45,379 bases of DNA from Chloroflexota bacterium (GCA_003577005.1 QEUW01000015.1:1-45379), one strand, 5' to 3'. Numbered from the stretch's first letter, positions 15,403 through 23,817 are shown. Notes: generated by a model from the sequence alone, not told the origin. A program made the numbers and translations.

Positions 15403-16716
15403 ATGTTACGAAAAGTTGTCCGTGCCCTCCCACTGGCGGTCGCCATGAGCGTAGTTGCATCTCGCGCTTTTGCACAAGATGGGGAACCCACGACGTCCGA
15501 GCTCGCCTACGCCATCGACAACATGATGCTCTTTTTGGCCGCCGTGTTGGTCTTGTTCATGCAGGCCGGTTTTGCGCTGGTCGAGGCTGGCTTTAACTCG
15601 GCCAAGAATGCGCTGAACATCATGTTCAAGAACTTTATCGATGTCAGCGCCGGTCTGCTGGTCTTCTGGTTGGTCGGCTATGGGATCATGTATGGCGACG
15701 CCATCATCCCCGGCTTTTTGGCCTGGGGTGGCCTCGGCATCAGCCAGGCAGCGCTGGAGCCAGGAGCGGGGGTGCTCAATCCCCAGGTAGACTGGCTCTT
15801 CCAGGTGGCATTTGCGGCCACGGCGGCCACGATCGTTTCCGGTGCGGTGGCGGGCCGCATCAAGGTGTCGGGCTATATTTTCTACACCATCTTTATCACA
15901 GCTCTCGTCTATCCAATCAGTGGATACTGGAAGTGGGGCGGTGGTTGGCTCGACGCGTTGGGCTTCCACGACTTTGCCGGTTCGCTCGTGGTCCATGCAG
16001 TGGGCGGTTTTGCCGGTCTGGCAGGCGCCATTGTGCTGGGGCCGCGCATTGGTCGCTTTAGCAAGGACGGTGGTAGCTTACTGCCACACAACTACATTCT
16101 GGCGACGCTGGGGGTCTTTATCCTCTGGATCGGCTGGTATGGCTTCAACCCTGGCAGCCAACTGGCCTTTGCCGGTTCGGCCAACACCGACGCGGTGGTG
16201 CTCATTGCCGTCAACACGACGCTGGCTGCGGGTGCGGGCGCGGTGGCTGCGATGGTCATCGCATGGAGCATGAGCGGCAAGCCGGATCTGGGTTACACAC
16301 TCAACGGTGCGCTGGGCGGTTTGGTCGGCATCACGGCCAACTGTGATCTTGTTACCAATTTTTCGGCGATTCTCATCGGTGTGGTAGCTGGAGGTCTGGT
16401 GATTGTGGCTACTCGTTTGCTGGAACAGCTCAAGATCGATGACCCCGTGGGCGCGTGGCCGGTGCATGGGGTCTGTGGCATCTGGGGTGGCTTGGCGGCG
16501 GGTATCTTTGGGGGGGCACCGCTGGGAGCGCAGCTCATCGGCTCAGTAGCCATCCCGGTGTGGGCCTTTGTCATGGCCTTCATCGTCTTCTATCTCCTTA
16601 AAGTGATGAACAACCTGCGCGTCTCCCCGGAAGAAGAGCAGACCGGACTGGACCTCTCCGAACATGGCAGTGCGGCCTACGGTCCTTTTGGTGGGGTGAC
16701 GGCGGCGGGAGATTGA
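15403..16716 (+). CDS. amt: Ammonium transporter with cleavable signal peptide
   Basis: A trimeric Amt/MEP/Rh channel protein that brings ammonium across the cytoplasmic membrane. The 437 residues begin with a signal peptide (basic MLRKVVR, hydrophobic core, ASRAFAQD cleavage site near residue 25), then eleven predicted helices. The pore histidine pair is present as DFAGSLVVH (His198) and WPVHGVCG (His355), with the conserved ammonium-site aspartate Asp190. The C-terminal tail GLDLSEHGSAAYGPF is the region that contacts P-II in relatives. The start follows GAGGAGA closely. A strong intrinsic terminator lies about 50 bases after the stop, so this gene seems to be its own unit, separate from the kinase. 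A second, shorter Amt lies downstream at 18300. Confidence 0.94.
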   Translation: MLRKVVRALPLAVAMSVVASRAFAQDGEPTTSELAYAIDNMMLFLAAVLVLFMQAGFALVEAGFNSAKNALNIMFKNFIDVSAGLLVFWLVGYGIMYGDAIIPGFLAWGGLGISQAALEPGAGVLNPQVDWLFQVAFAATAATIVSGAVAGRIKVSGYIFYTIFITALVYPISGYWKWGGGWLDALGFHDFAGSLVVHAVGGFAGLAGAIVLGPRIGRFSKDGGSLLPHNYILATLGVFILWIGWYGFNPGSQLAFAGSANTDAVVLIAVNTTLAAGAGAVAAMVIAWSMSGKPDLGYTLNGALGGLVGITANCDLVTNFSAILIGVVAGGLVIVATRLLEQLKIDDPVGAWPVHGVCGIWGGLAAGIFGGAPLGAQLIGSVAIPVWAFVMAFIVFYLLKVMNNLRVSPEEEQTGLDLSEHGSAAYGPFGGVTAAGD

Positions 16717-16765
16717 GGACTTTGATACCTTAGCGCTGACCTACCGTATCCAGTTGTCCTCTATC

Positions 16766-16804
16766 ACGTCCCCGGCATTTTTTGAAATGCTGGGGACGTT
16801 TTGA
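16766..16804 (+). terminator. Intrinsic terminator of the first amt gene
   Basis: A 15-bp stem, ACGTCCCCGGCATTT (16766-16780) with AAATGCTGGGGACGT (16785-16799), has a 4-base loop and a single G-T wobble. It is followed by a short T-run. This is the clearest intrinsic terminator in the window. Confidence 0.88.
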
Positions 16805-16864
16805 TTCGGCATTGCTCCGTCTGGACAAGAAGAGGGCAAGACGGCAGTGCCTCGTGGGCGGGAC

Positions 16865-16883
16865 GTCCGGCTAGTAGCCGGAC
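16865..16883. repeat. GTCCGGCT-AGT-AGCCGGAC palindrome
   Basis: A perfect 8-bp stem with a 3-base loop between the terminator and the kinase promoter. The GTCCGGCT..AGCCGGAC..CTACGG type is reminiscent of small REP-like palindromes scattered in many genomes. There is only one copy in this window. Confidence 0.6.
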
Positions 16884-16904
16884 CTACGGTTCAATGCGGT
16901 CACG

Positions 16905-16970
16905 ATCTTGCACATGTCGCTGCACAGACACGACTTTCTGCAACATGAGATAGCCCTGGTTGTGCAAGAT
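16905..16970. promoter_or_regulatory. Paired ATCTTGCACA / TGTGCAAGAT sites upstream of the kinase promoter
   Basis: ATCTTGCACA (16905-16914) and its exact reverse complement TGTGCAAGAT (16961-16970) are 56 bases apart, centre to centre. The second abuts the kinase -35 box. They contain the same half-site as the palindrome upstream of amt. Confidence 0.55.
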
Positions 16971-16976
16971 GCCTAC

Positions 16977-17004
16977 TTGTCATTTCTAGTTTTTGGTTTA
17001 TAAT
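16977..17004 (+). promoter_or_regulatory. Sigma-70 promoter of the kinase gene
   Basis: TTGTCA (16977-16982), a 16-base spacer and a perfect TATAAT (16999-17004). Transcription would start near 17011, about 35 bases before the ATG. Confidence 0.7.
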
Positions 17005-17045
17005 GCACAGGAAAGACACTCAAATGCCCGTTATGGAAAGCTGGG

Positions 17046-17969
17046 ATGACCTACACCGCCAATGGGTACGACGGCGCCCCAATCTTAAATCCACTCCAAC
17101 ACTTTGGCCTGTACCAGATCGAGCGGGTGCTAGGTGCAGGTGCGGTTGCGGTTGTCTATAGTGCGACAACGCCAGATGGGCGGCAGGTCGCACTGAAGGT
17201 ACTCAATCCTTATGCCGCGGGCCAGCCAAAGATTCGCCAGCTCTTCCGCCACGAGTACCAGCTTGCCTCGCGACTGAGACACCCTGGTGTGGTTCAAGTT
17301 TTTGACGCCGGTGAGATCGATAGTCACCCGTTCATGGCCATGACGCTGGTACAGGGCACGACGCTGGAAGAGTATCTAGCGGCCAACCCCATTCTGGGCG
17401 AAACCGCCTCTATCGACATTGCCCGGCAGGTGGCTCTGACACTCGATTACATTCACCAACAGGGCATCCTCCATCGCGACATCAAGCCGGGCAACATCCT
17501 CGTCAGCCGCGATGGCCGCGCCCTGCTCTTTGATTTTGGCGCGGCGCTCAATCTCAACGCACCCCCGCTCCCAGGGGTTGACGGCATCTATGGCACGCCG
17601 GCCTTTTTGGCGCCGGAGCAGATCCGCAACAGCGCCGAGATCGACGGGCGCGCCGACCTCTACAGCCTCGGCGTCGTCCTCTATCGCATGGTGGCGGGTC
17701 GCAAACCTTTCTATGGCAGCCGCTCGGAGGTGCTCGAAGCTCACCTCCACCAACCACCACCGCCCCCCTCTGAGTTCGCCTACGTCTCCCCTGAACTCGA
17801 AGCTGTCATCCTCAAAGGGCTGGCGAAGGATCCTGCTGACCGGTACCAGACCGGACAAGAACTCGCCACGGCACTGGAGCAGGTCAAACTGGAGCCACCA
17901 CCGGAGCGGGTTCCCCTGGGCCAGCGAATTCTCGGCTGGCTGCGTGGCGCGCCGGCGGCTTCAACATAG
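17046..17969 (+). CDS. Hanks-type serine/threonine protein kinase, soluble
   Basis: Phosphorylates Ser or Thr of target proteins with ATP. Residues about 22-280 form a complete kinase domain: glycine loop GAGAVAVVY (30-38), VALKVL with Lys51, an alpha-C Glu (Glu70), HRDIKPGN with catalytic Asp145, DFG (163-165), GTPAFLAPE (183-191) and the RADLYSLGVVLYRM subdomain. All catalytic residues are present, so it should be active. Unlike PknB-type kinases it has no transmembrane helix and no sensor domain: it ends about 25 residues after the kinase domain in a short basic tail. GGAAAG lies just before the ATG. It sits between two ammonium transporter genes with its own promoter, so a link to nitrogen supply is plausible but unproven. 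Confidence 0.93.
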   Translation: MTYTANGYDGAPILNPLQHFGLYQIERVLGAGAVAVVYSATTPDGRQVALKVLNPYAAGQPKIRQLFRHEYQLASRLRHPGVVQVFDAGEIDSHPFMAMTLVQGTTLEEYLAANPILGETASIDIARQVALTLDYIHQQGILHRDIKPGNILVSRDGRALLFDFGAALNLNAPPLPGVDGIYGTPAFLAPEQIRNSAEIDGRADLYSLGVVLYRMVAGRKPFYGSRSEVLEAHLHQPPPPPSEFAYVSPELEAVILKGLAKDPADRYQTGQELATALEQVKLEPPPERVPLGQRILGWLRGAPAAST

Positions 17970-18299
17970 CTTCAGCCGCTACTCATTTGAGCAGGTTGCA
18001 CCACAGTGAATCCCCGCGCTTGATCAATTTGGCCACTCAACAGCCTTTTCTATTGTGCATTCTGCCCATTGTGCAGCACTATGCCCAATGGTACGCTTCT
18101 CACGTGCTAGGCGTCTGACCTGGTCAGCGCCAATATCTCGCCCGTAGTATCCATCTACCCACACATCTGTTATCACCTCTACTCGGCAGTGATCATGGTT
18201 GAGACCACCAGGTGGCTGTTGCATGGGACCTGCCAGCCAGCTGGTGAGTACCGGTTCGGCCGGTAGGGGCAAACAACTGGAGCAAAGAGGAGAACCGTA
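17970..18299. other. 330-bp region between the kinase and the second amt
   Basis: No gene. Two copies of TTGTGCA lie at 18053-18059 and 18069-18075, 16 bases apart, related to the TGTGCAA sites upstream of the other nitrogen-island genes. No confident promoter or terminator was found. An AGAGGAGA ribosome site lies just before the start at 18300. Confidence 0.55.
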
Positions 18300-19523
18300 A
18301 TGGAAGCGACCATCAATTCTGGGGATACCGCCTGGTTGTTGATTTCTACGGCGCTCGTCACGATGATGACACCGGCTCTGGCCTTCTTCTACGGTGGCAT
18401 GGTGCGCAAGAAAAACATCCTTTCCACGCTCAATCTCAGCTTTATCACTATGGGGTTGATCGGCCTACAATGGGTGCTTGTCGGCTACACGCTGGCCTTT
18501 GGCCCCTCGGTGGGTGGCTTGTTTGGCGACTTGAGCGCATTGGGCCTAAACGGTGTCACAGCGGCGCCAAGCGATACCTACGCCACGACGGTGCCACACC
18601 TGGCCTTTGTCGCCTTTCAGATGACCTTTGCTGTGATCACACCGGCGCTTATCACAGGCTCGTTTGTCGAGCGCGTCCGCTTCAAGACTTTTATCATCTT
18701 CACGCTCTTGTGGGCCACCCTTGTTTACGACCCGGTGGCGCACTGGGTGTGGGCTGACGGCGGCATGTTCTTCAACATGGGTGCGCTGGACTTTGCCGGC
18801 GGCACGGTGGTCCATATCACCGCCGGCTTTTCGGCCCTGGCCTTTGCATTGGCCATCCGCGCCCGGCGTGGCTACGGTGCGGTACCCATCGAGCCGCACA
18901 ACATCCCCTTTACGGTGTTGGGCGCTGGTCTGCTCTGGGTGGGCTGGTTTGGCTTTAACGGCGGGAGTGCGCTGGCCGCCAATGGGCTGGCGGTGACGGC
19001 GCTGCTCAACACCAACACTGCCGCCGCCGCTGCCGCTGTGGTCTGGATGGCGCTCTCCTGGCGCGATAAGAAGCCTAGTGTGTTGGGGATTGCCACCGGT
19101 GCAGTTGTGGGGCTGGTCGCCATCACGCCGGCCGCCGGCTTTGTCACGCCGATGGCCGCCATTTTGATCGGCGCCATCGCTGCTCCCATCAGCTATTATT
19201 GCATCCAGTTTGTCCACCAGCGCAAGCTCGATGAGTCGTTGGATGTGTGGGGGTGTCACGGCATGGCGGGCGCCTGGGGCGCGATAGCCACCGGTCTCTT
19301 TGCCAGCCCGGCCATCAACGAGGCAGGCGCCGGTCTCTTTTACGGCAATCCGGGGCAACTGGTGACTCAGTTGCTCACCGTGGTCGTCACAGCCGCCTTT
19401 GCGTTTGTCGTTACATATGGCCTGGCAAAAGGTCTTGCCGCCACGTGGGGCCTTAGCGTCAGCGAACAAGAGGAAGAATTGGGTCTCGACATCAGCGAAC
19501 ACGGCGAGCGAGCCTATGCCTAA
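18300..19523 (+). CDS. amt: Ammonium transporter, second copy
   Basis: A 407-residue Amt-family channel distinct from the upstream one: it has no signal peptide and begins directly with an exported N-terminus and the TALVTMMTPALAFFYGG helix. Key pore residues are present: ALDFAGGTVVH (Asp164 region, His172) and WGCHGMAGAWG (His320). FFYGGMVRKKN and WFGFNGGSALAAN are typical of AmtB. The tail EEELGLDISEHGERAY is the P-II-contacting C-terminus. The stop TAA is followed immediately by a heptad-repeat hairpin and then glnK, giving the standard amtB-glnK pair in the order amt, glnK. Nitrogen-limited expression is expected from the family but no specific site is proven. Confidence 0.95.
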   Translation: MEATINSGDTAWLLISTALVTMMTPALAFFYGGMVRKKNILSTLNLSFITMGLIGLQWVLVGYTLAFGPSVGGLFGDLSALGLNGVTAAPSDTYATTVPHLAFVAFQMTFAVITPALITGSFVERVRFKTFIIFTLLWATLVYDPVAHWVWADGGMFFNMGALDFAGGTVVHITAGFSALAFALAIRARRGYGAVPIEPHNIPFTVLGAGLLWVGWFGFNGGSALAANGLAVTALLNTNTAAAAAAVVWMALSWRDKKPSVLGIATGAVVGLVAITPAAGFVTPMAAILIGAIAAPISYYCIQFVHQRKLDESLDVWGCHGMAGAWGAIATGLFASPAINEAGAGLFYGNPGQLVTQLLTVVVTAAFAFVVTYGLAKGLAATWGLSVSEQEEELGLDISEHGERAYA

Positions 19524-19572
19524 TGCGTGATGCGTGATACGGATTACGCATTACGCATCACGCATCACGCAT
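19521..19572. repeat. Heptad-repeat hairpin between amt and glnK
   Basis: Directly after the TAA of amt (19521-19523) come seven consecutive heptads, two of TGCGTGA, one TACGGAT, two TACGCAT and two CACGCAT. The second group is the reverse complement of the first in the same register. The stop codon region reads TGCCTAA, itself close to the unit. glnK starts 28 bases after the hairpin. Confidence 0.93.
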
Positions 19573-19599
19573 TCCATCGATACAAATGGACAGGGAATT

Positions 19600-19983
19600 A
19601 TGACCAAGAAGATTGAGGCGATTATTCGGGAGGACCGGCTCAACGATGTAATGCGTGCGCTACGCGAAATTGGCATCGTGGGCCTCAACATTATCGAGGT
19701 ACGCGGGCATGGGCGCCAGGGTGGCGTCGAACTGGCCGGCCGCACCGGCACCTACCAGGTAGATCTGCTGCCCAAGATCCAAATCAATATCGTCTTGAGC
19801 GACCACAATGTGGAGAAGACAGTGGAGACGATCTCAAAGGCAGCGCGCACCGGGCAGACGGGCGATGGGTTGATATTCATCTACCCGGTGGAGGAGGTCG
19901 TGCGCATCCGCACCGGTGAGCGGGGCAAGGATGCGCTTTCCTACCCAGGAGACATCGATTCGCAAAGGAAACAAAGTGTTTGA
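19600..19983 (+). CDS. glnK: Nitrogen regulatory protein P-II
   Basis: A 127-residue trimeric signal protein that binds ATP, ADP and 2-oxoglutarate and controls Amt and other nitrogen targets. The match runs the whole length: MTKKIEAIIREDRLNDV, the GHGRQGG start of the T-loop, VDLLPKIQINIVLSD, then ARTGQTGDGLIFIYPVEEV and VRIRTGERG near the end. The T-loop tyrosine that is uridylylated in E. coli GlnB (Tyr51) aligns with Tyr52 here and is kept, but the surrounding YRGAEY motif is changed to GRTGTY, so the modification may differ or be absent. A C-terminal tail of about 15 residues exceeds the usual 112. The start ATG 19600 follows CAGGGAAT. It is paired with the second amt. Confidence 0.95.
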   Translation: MTKKIEAIIREDRLNDVMRALREIGIVGLNIIEVRGHGRQGGVELAGRTGTYQVDLLPKIQINIVLSDHNVEKTVETISKAARTGQTGDGLIFIYPVEEVVRIRTGERGKDALSYPGDIDSQRKQSV

Positions 19984-20002
19984 AAAGTCAGGCGCCGATA
20001 TG

Positions 20003-20031
20003 GTGCGTTGCACCTGAACGGTGCGATGCAC
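20003..20031. repeat. Dispersed palindromic element, copy 2
   Basis: GTGCGTTGCACC (20003-20014), five bases, then GGTGCGATGCAC (20020-20031). It is nearly the reverse complement of 6428-6455. It lies 20 bases after the glnK stop. Confidence 0.75.
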
Positions 20032-20083
20032 TAATCTGGTGGCCTCTGATTTTGATGCCAAAGTTGCACCTGCCTTCCCGGCT

Positions 20084-20138
20084 GGCTCTGTCGTTGCATC
20101 GCACACTGCGTGTGCAACGACAGAGCCATTCCCTTTTC
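20084..20138 (+). terminator. Long hairpin and probable terminator after glnK; dispersed element copy 3
   Basis: GGCTCTGTCGTTGCA (20084-20098) pairs perfectly with TGCAACGACAGAGCC (20113-20127). An alternative inner pairing, GCACAC with GTGTGC, is possible. ATTCCCTTTTC follows. The inner bases GCATCGCAC..GTGTGCAACG match the core of the dispersed palindrome at 6428 and 20003, so a terminator may have been made from a mobile palindrome. Confidence 0.65.
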
Positions 20139-20167
20139 TAAACAGGCGCCATGTCGCTGCGAAAAAC

Positions 20168-20245
20168 GATACTAATGAAAATCATAAACGGATTTCACGG
20201 GTGAAAAGCCTAAAATCCGCGTTCATCCTGAAAATCCGTGTACTC
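20168..20245. repeat. Degenerate repeats with complementary arms, 3-prime of sdhB
   Basis: On the minus strand, CGGATTTT occurs twice (preceded by ACA and ACG), and the complementary AAATCCG lies further on, in the style of the other 3-prime hairpins but less regular. It follows the sdhB intrinsic terminator. Confidence 0.5.
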
Positions 20246-20250
20246 TAAAA

Positions 20251-20277
20251 GCGCCGTGGTTTAGATGGCCACGGCGC
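20251..20277 (-). terminator. Intrinsic terminator overlapping the end of sdhB
   Basis: On the minus strand GCGCCGTGG (20277-20269) pairs with CCACGGCGC (20259-20251) across a 9-base loop that contains the sdhB stop codon (20261-20263), and TTTTAG follows. The left arm is therefore inside the coding sequence. Confidence 0.75.
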
Positions 20278-21037
20278 GCTGTTTTTGTTCAGCCGCACCG
20301 GTCAGTGTGCCGACCAGCAGGTCGCGATTCAACATGCCGATAAAGTCGATGCTGATCAGCTTGGGGCAGACGGCTTCGCACTCGCCGATATTGGTGCAGC
20401 CGCCAAATCCTTCCAGGTCGTGCTGCCTGGTCATGTTGACGGCGCGGCGATAGCGTTCGGCCTGGCCCTGGGGCAGCAGCGCCAGGTGCGCCGCTTTGGC
20501 CGCGGTAAAGAGCATGGCCGACCCATTCGGGCAGGCAGCCACACAAGCGCCACAGGCGATACATTGCGCTGCGTCCATAGCCAGGTCAGCTTTCTCTTTG
20601 GGAACCGGGGTATTGTTGGCTTCGGGTGCGCTGCCGGTGGAGACCGAGATAAAACCGCCGGCCTGCACAATGCGGTCGAAGGCGCTGCGGTTCACCACCA
20701 GATCCTTGATCACCGGAAAGGCGTGCGACCGCCACGGTTCCACCACCAGCGTATCGCCATCCTTGAAGGTGCGCATGTGGAGCTGGCACGACGCCACCCC
20801 CGGCACGGGCCCGTGCGCCACACCGTTGATCATCACGCCGCACGAACCACAGATGCCTTCGCGACAGTCGTGGTCAAAGGCCACTGGCTCCTCGCCGCGC
20901 TCGACAAGCATGGCATTGAGGACATCCAACATCTCCAGAAACGACATATCTGGGCTGACATCGTCCAGTTCATAATCCACCAGACGTCCCTGGTGATCCG
21001 GCCCCTTTTGCCGCCACACACGAAGTTTGATTCTCAT
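20261..21037 (-). CDS. sdhB: Succinate dehydrogenase/fumarate reductase iron-sulfur subunit
   Basis: Carries electrons from the flavin subunit to quinone in complex II. The 258 residues hold the [2Fe-2S] ligands CREGICGSC (Cys58, 63, 66) plus Cys84, and two ferredoxin-like motifs, [12 protein letters not shown] (Cys159, 162, 165, 169) and [12 protein letters not shown] (Cys214, 220, 224), for the [4Fe-4S] and [3Fe-4S] clusters. The Ile after Cys214-Thr-Asn fits a [3Fe-4S] centre. The pattern and the partner subunits match the Bacteroidetes/non-classical type rather than the E. coli type. It is last in the sdhCAB operon, separated from sdhA by a 100-base gap filled by a heptad-repeat hairpin. 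Its own end overlaps an intrinsic terminator. Confidence 0.94.
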   Translation of the reverse strand: MRIKLRVWRQKGPDHQGRLVDYELDDVSPDMSFLEMLDVLNAMLVERGEEPVAFDHDCREGICGSCGVMINGVAHGPVPGVASCQLHMRTFKDGDTLVVEPWRSHAFPVIKDLVVNRSAFDRIVQAGGFISVSTGSAPEANNTPVPKEKADLAMDAAQCIACGACVAACPNGSAMLFTAAKAAHLALLPQGQAERYRRAVNMTRQHDLEGFGGCTNIGECEAVCPKLISIDFIGMLNRDLLVGTLTGAAEQKQRAVAI

Positions 21038-21067
21038 AATTCAACACGACTCCGATCGATTGGGAAG

Positions 21068-21140
21068 TGATGCGTGGTGCGTGATGCGTAATCCGTAACG
21101 CACACTCCGTCACCAATCACGCATCACGCATTACGCATTA
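21068..21140. repeat. Heptad-repeat hairpin between sdhA and sdhB
   Basis: Reading the minus strand from the sdhA TAA (21140-21138), ten consecutive heptads follow: four of TGCGTGA type, two degenerate central ones, and four of CGCATCA type, the reverse complement in register. The central units are the loop. The sequence resembles the amt/glnK hairpin, so these two sites share a unit. Confidence 0.93.
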
Positions 21141-23102
21141 TTTGTAGCTTCGCTGGGTCAGCTTGACATATTCAAAAGTGAGCGGCTCTTTGTTGAGGAT
21201 CGGGCTGGCGGTATCGCCGCTGTACTGCCAGGCTGCCGCATAGGCAAAATTTTCGTCGTCGCGCAGCGCCTCGCCATCGGGCGTCTGGCTTTCCTCGCGG
21301 AAATGGCCACCGCACGATTCGGTGCGGTGGAGCGCATCAATGGCCAGTAGTTCACCCAATTCCAGGAAATCGGCCACACGCCCCGCCTTTTCCAGTTCCT
21401 GGTTGAGATCGTTGGCGTTGCCGGGCACCTTCACATTCTGCCAGAACTCCTCGCGCAGCGCCGGGATTCGCTCGAGCGCGTGGCGGAGACCCTCCTCATC
21501 GCGCGCCATGCCGCAGTAATCCCACATGATCTTGCCCAGCTCACGATGGAACGAATCGACCGTGCGCTTGCCGTCGACCTCAAGCAGCCGCTTGGTAATG
21601 CCGGCAACCTCGGCTTCGGCCTCCTGACAGGCCGGGTGGCTGGTATCGACCTTTTCTAGCTGGCCCTGCGCCAGATAATCACCGATGGTGTAGGGCAGGA
21701 TGAAATAACCGTCGGCCAGCCCCTGCATGAGCGCACTGGCGCCCAACCGGTTAGCGCCGTGGTCAGAAAAGTTCGCCTCGCCGATGACAAAGAGACCGGG
21801 GATCGTGCTCTGCAAGTTGTAATCGACCCAAAGCCCCCCCATCGTGTAATGGAGCGCCGGATAGATGCGCATGGGCGTCTCATACGGTTTCTCGCCGGTG
21901 ATGTTGGCGTACATATCGAAGAGGTTGCCATAGCGGTCGCGGATCACATTGACACCCAGCCGGCTGATGGCGTCGGCAAAGTCGAGATAGACGCCGTTCT
22001 TGAGTTCGCCCACACCGTACCCTTCATCCACCACCTTTTTGGCGGCGCGTGAGGCCACGTCGCGCGGCACCAGATTGCCAAAGCTTGGGTACCGCTCTTC
22101 CAGATAGTAGTAGCGCTCGCTTTCAGGAATGGCGTTGGGCGGGCGGTTGTCACCGGCGTTGCGGGGGACCCAAATACGGCCGTCGTTGCGCAGTGATTCA
22201 CTCATCAGCGTCAACTTGGACTGGTGCTCGCCCGAAACGGGAATACAGGTGGGATGGATCTGGGTGAAGCAGGGGTTGGCGAAAAAGGCCCCTCGCTTGT
22301 ACGCCCGCCAGATGGCCGTGGCGTTACAGCCTTTTGCGTTGGTCGAAAGATAGTACAAATTGCTGTACCCACCCGTTGCCAATACGACGGCATCGGCAAG
22401 AAAGGTCTCGATCTTGCCTGTGATCATGTTGCGCGTGACGATGCCGCGCGCCCGCCCGTTGATCACCACTAGGTCGAGCATTTCCGTTCGTGGGTGCATC
22501 TGGACTTTGCCGGCGGCGATCTGCCGGGAGAGCGCCTGGTAGGCGCCCAACAACAGTTGCTGGCCGGTCTGGCCACGGGCATAGAAGGTACGCGAAACCT
22601 GGGCGCCGCCAAACGAGCGGTTGTCCAACAGGCCGCCGTACTCGCGAGCAAACGGGACGCCTTGCGCCACACACTGGTCGATGATATTGAGGCTCAACTC
22701 GGCCAGCCGGTAGACATTGCTCTCGCGCGCCCGGTAGTCACCCCCCTTGATGGTGTCATAGAAGAGGCGAAAGACACTGTCACCGTCGTTGCGGTAATTT
22801 TTGGCAGCGTTGATGCCCCCTTGGGCCGCCACGCTGTGGGCGCGGCGGGGGCTATCCTGATAGCAGAAACAGTGGACATTGTAGCCCAGTTCGCCCATCG
22901 TCGCCGCTGCCGCGCCGCCTCCTAGCCCCGACCCGACCACGATCACCGTAAAGCGGCGTTTGTTGGCCGGGCTGACCAGTCTCATTTCAAACATATGCTT
23001 TTCCCATCTTTCCTCGATAGGACCGGAGGGGACGCGGCCATCCAACACCCCTTCTGCAAAAGCGGGTATTGTGTTGACCTTTACAGGCGTCTCAATCGTC
23101 AT
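21138..23102 (-). CDS. sdhA: Succinate dehydrogenase/fumarate reductase flavoprotein subunit
   Basis: Oxidises succinate to fumarate with covalently bound FAD. The 654 residues show the dinucleotide fold [10 protein letters not shown] (about 55-64) and the FAD-attachment site [11 protein letters not shown] with His89. The run [38 protein letters not shown] and [18 protein letters not shown] with the catalytic His/Arg follow. [17 protein letters not shown] is the C-terminal FAD contact. Insertions and length match the Bacteroidetes-type SdhA (about 640 residues), longer than the 588-residue E. coli form. The start ATG 23102 follows AGGAGA with an 8-base gap; an upstream GTG would overlap sdhC. 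Second gene of sdhCAB; its stop opens a heptad-repeat hairpin. Confidence 0.95.
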   Translation of the reverse strand: MTIETPVKVNTIPAFAEGVLDGRVPSGPIEERWEKHMFEMRLVSPANKRRFTVIVVGSGLGGGAAAATMGELGYNVHCFCYQDSPRRAHSVAAQGGINAAKNYRNDGDSVFRLFYDTIKGGDYRARESNVYRLAELSLNIIDQCVAQGVPFAREYGGLLDNRSFGGAQVSRTFYARGQTGQQLLLGAYQALSRQIAAGKVQMHPRTEMLDLVVINGRARGIVTRNMITGKIETFLADAVVLATGGYSNLYYLSTNAKGCNATAIWRAYKRGAFFANPCFTQIHPTCIPVSGEHQSKLTLMSESLRNDGRIWVPRNAGDNRPPNAIPESERYYYLEERYPSFGNLVPRDVASRAAKKVVDEGYGVGELKNGVYLDFADAISRLGVNVIRDRYGNLFDMYANITGEKPYETPMRIYPALHYTMGGLWVDYNLQSTIPGLFVIGEANFSDHGANRLGASALMQGLADGYFILPYTIGDYLAQGQLEKVDTSHPACQEAEAEVAGITKRLLEVDGKRTVDSFHRELGKIMWDYCGMARDEEGLRHALERIPALREEFWQNVKVPGNANDLNQELEKAGRVADFLELGELLAIDALHRTESCGGHFREESQTPDGEALRDDENFAYAAAWQYSGDTASPILNKEPLTFEYVKLTQRSYK

Positions 23103-23136
23103 TGCATCATTCTCCTCACTAATTTCGCCTGTTTGT

Positions 23137-23817
23137 TCATCGGATGACACCTGCTAAGACAGCAAGAGGGACGATGACAAATCCAATCGTCAAAACGAGC
23201 GCCACGGCCAGGCTCAGCGCACGCAGCGGCTTTTCGGTGTTCTCATTGCTCAGGCCCAGCGTCTGGAACAAGCTCCAGCCGCCATGATAGAGATGCAGGC
23301 CCAGGGCGATGACCGCCGCGATGTAGATGAGTGTCACCGGGATCGACTGGAAGCCGACGATCAGGTTGTGGTAGGCGTCGCCGCGCACAAAGTCGCTGTG
23401 GATGACAGGCACCCCCCACGTGAAGTGCGCCAGGTGATAGAGCAGAAAAAGGAAGATCGCCAGCCCACCCCAGCGCATAGTAACCGAGGCATAGCTGGCC
23501 TGTACCCGGTTTGTCACAGCATAGCGGGTAGGGCGCGCCCGCCAAGCCTGTTGGGTCAACGACCAGGCCGCCCACACATGGAGCACTACCGCCGCCAGCA
23601 ACACAATCCGGATGACCGTCAACAGGTGCAAGTGGCCGAAAATTGGCTCGCCAAAAGCGCGTAGACCTTCAGCATACTCGTTGAAATAGGCGCGGCCCTG
23701 AAAGGCCTTGAGGTTGCCGTACATGTGCAAAAGAAGAAATCCAACACCGATCAGCCCGGTGACCGCCATAATGATCTTTTTCCCGATCGTGGATCGGGGC
23801 AGCGCCATCACGTACAT
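23137..23817 (-). CDS. sdhC: Succinate dehydrogenase cytochrome b subunit, one-subunit anchor type
   Basis: A 226-residue membrane anchor that binds heme b and quinone. Five helices are evident, about 17-33, 67-90, 115-133, 158-180 and 200-222. Histidines inside or beside helices ([42 protein letters not shown]) are placed to ligate two hemes. A single five-helix anchor means the B-type succinate:quinone reductase architecture also found in Bacteroidetes and epsilonproteobacteria, so no SdhD is expected and none is present. The start ATG 23817 has GGAGG nine bases upstream. It is the first gene of sdhCAB, with the operon promoter about 150 bases upstream. Confidence 0.92.
   Translation of the reverse strand: MYVMALPRSTIGKKIIMAVTGLIGVGFLLLHMYGNLKAFQGRAYFNEYAEGLRAFGEPIFGHLHLLTVIRIVLLAAVVLHVWAAWSLTQQAWRARPTRYAVTNRVQASYASVTMRWGGLAIFLFLLYHLAHFTWGVPVIHSDFVRGDAYHNLIVGFQSIPVTLIYIAAVIALGLHLYHGGWSLFQTLGLSNENTEKPLRALSLAVALVLTIGFVIVPLAVLAGVIR

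Larger units (their letters stand above)
16717..17045. other. 329-bp region between amt and the kinase gene
   Basis: No gene. In order it carries an intrinsic terminator (16766-16804), a GC-rich palindrome (16865-16883), a 10-base inverted repeat pair containing the TTGCACA motif (16905-16914 and 16961-16970), and a sigma-70 promoter (16977-17004). Confidence 0.75.

Noticed and set aside
18546..19502. A 318-residue minus-strand frame opposite the second amt
   Set aside because: Composition is His/Gly/Arg-rich antisense to a transporter, with no membrane segments or motifs.
19600..19983. Loss of the uridylylated tyrosine in P-II
   Set aside because: A first alignment suggested replacement, but numbering against E. 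coli GlnB puts Tyr51 at Tyr52 here; only the neighbours have changed.
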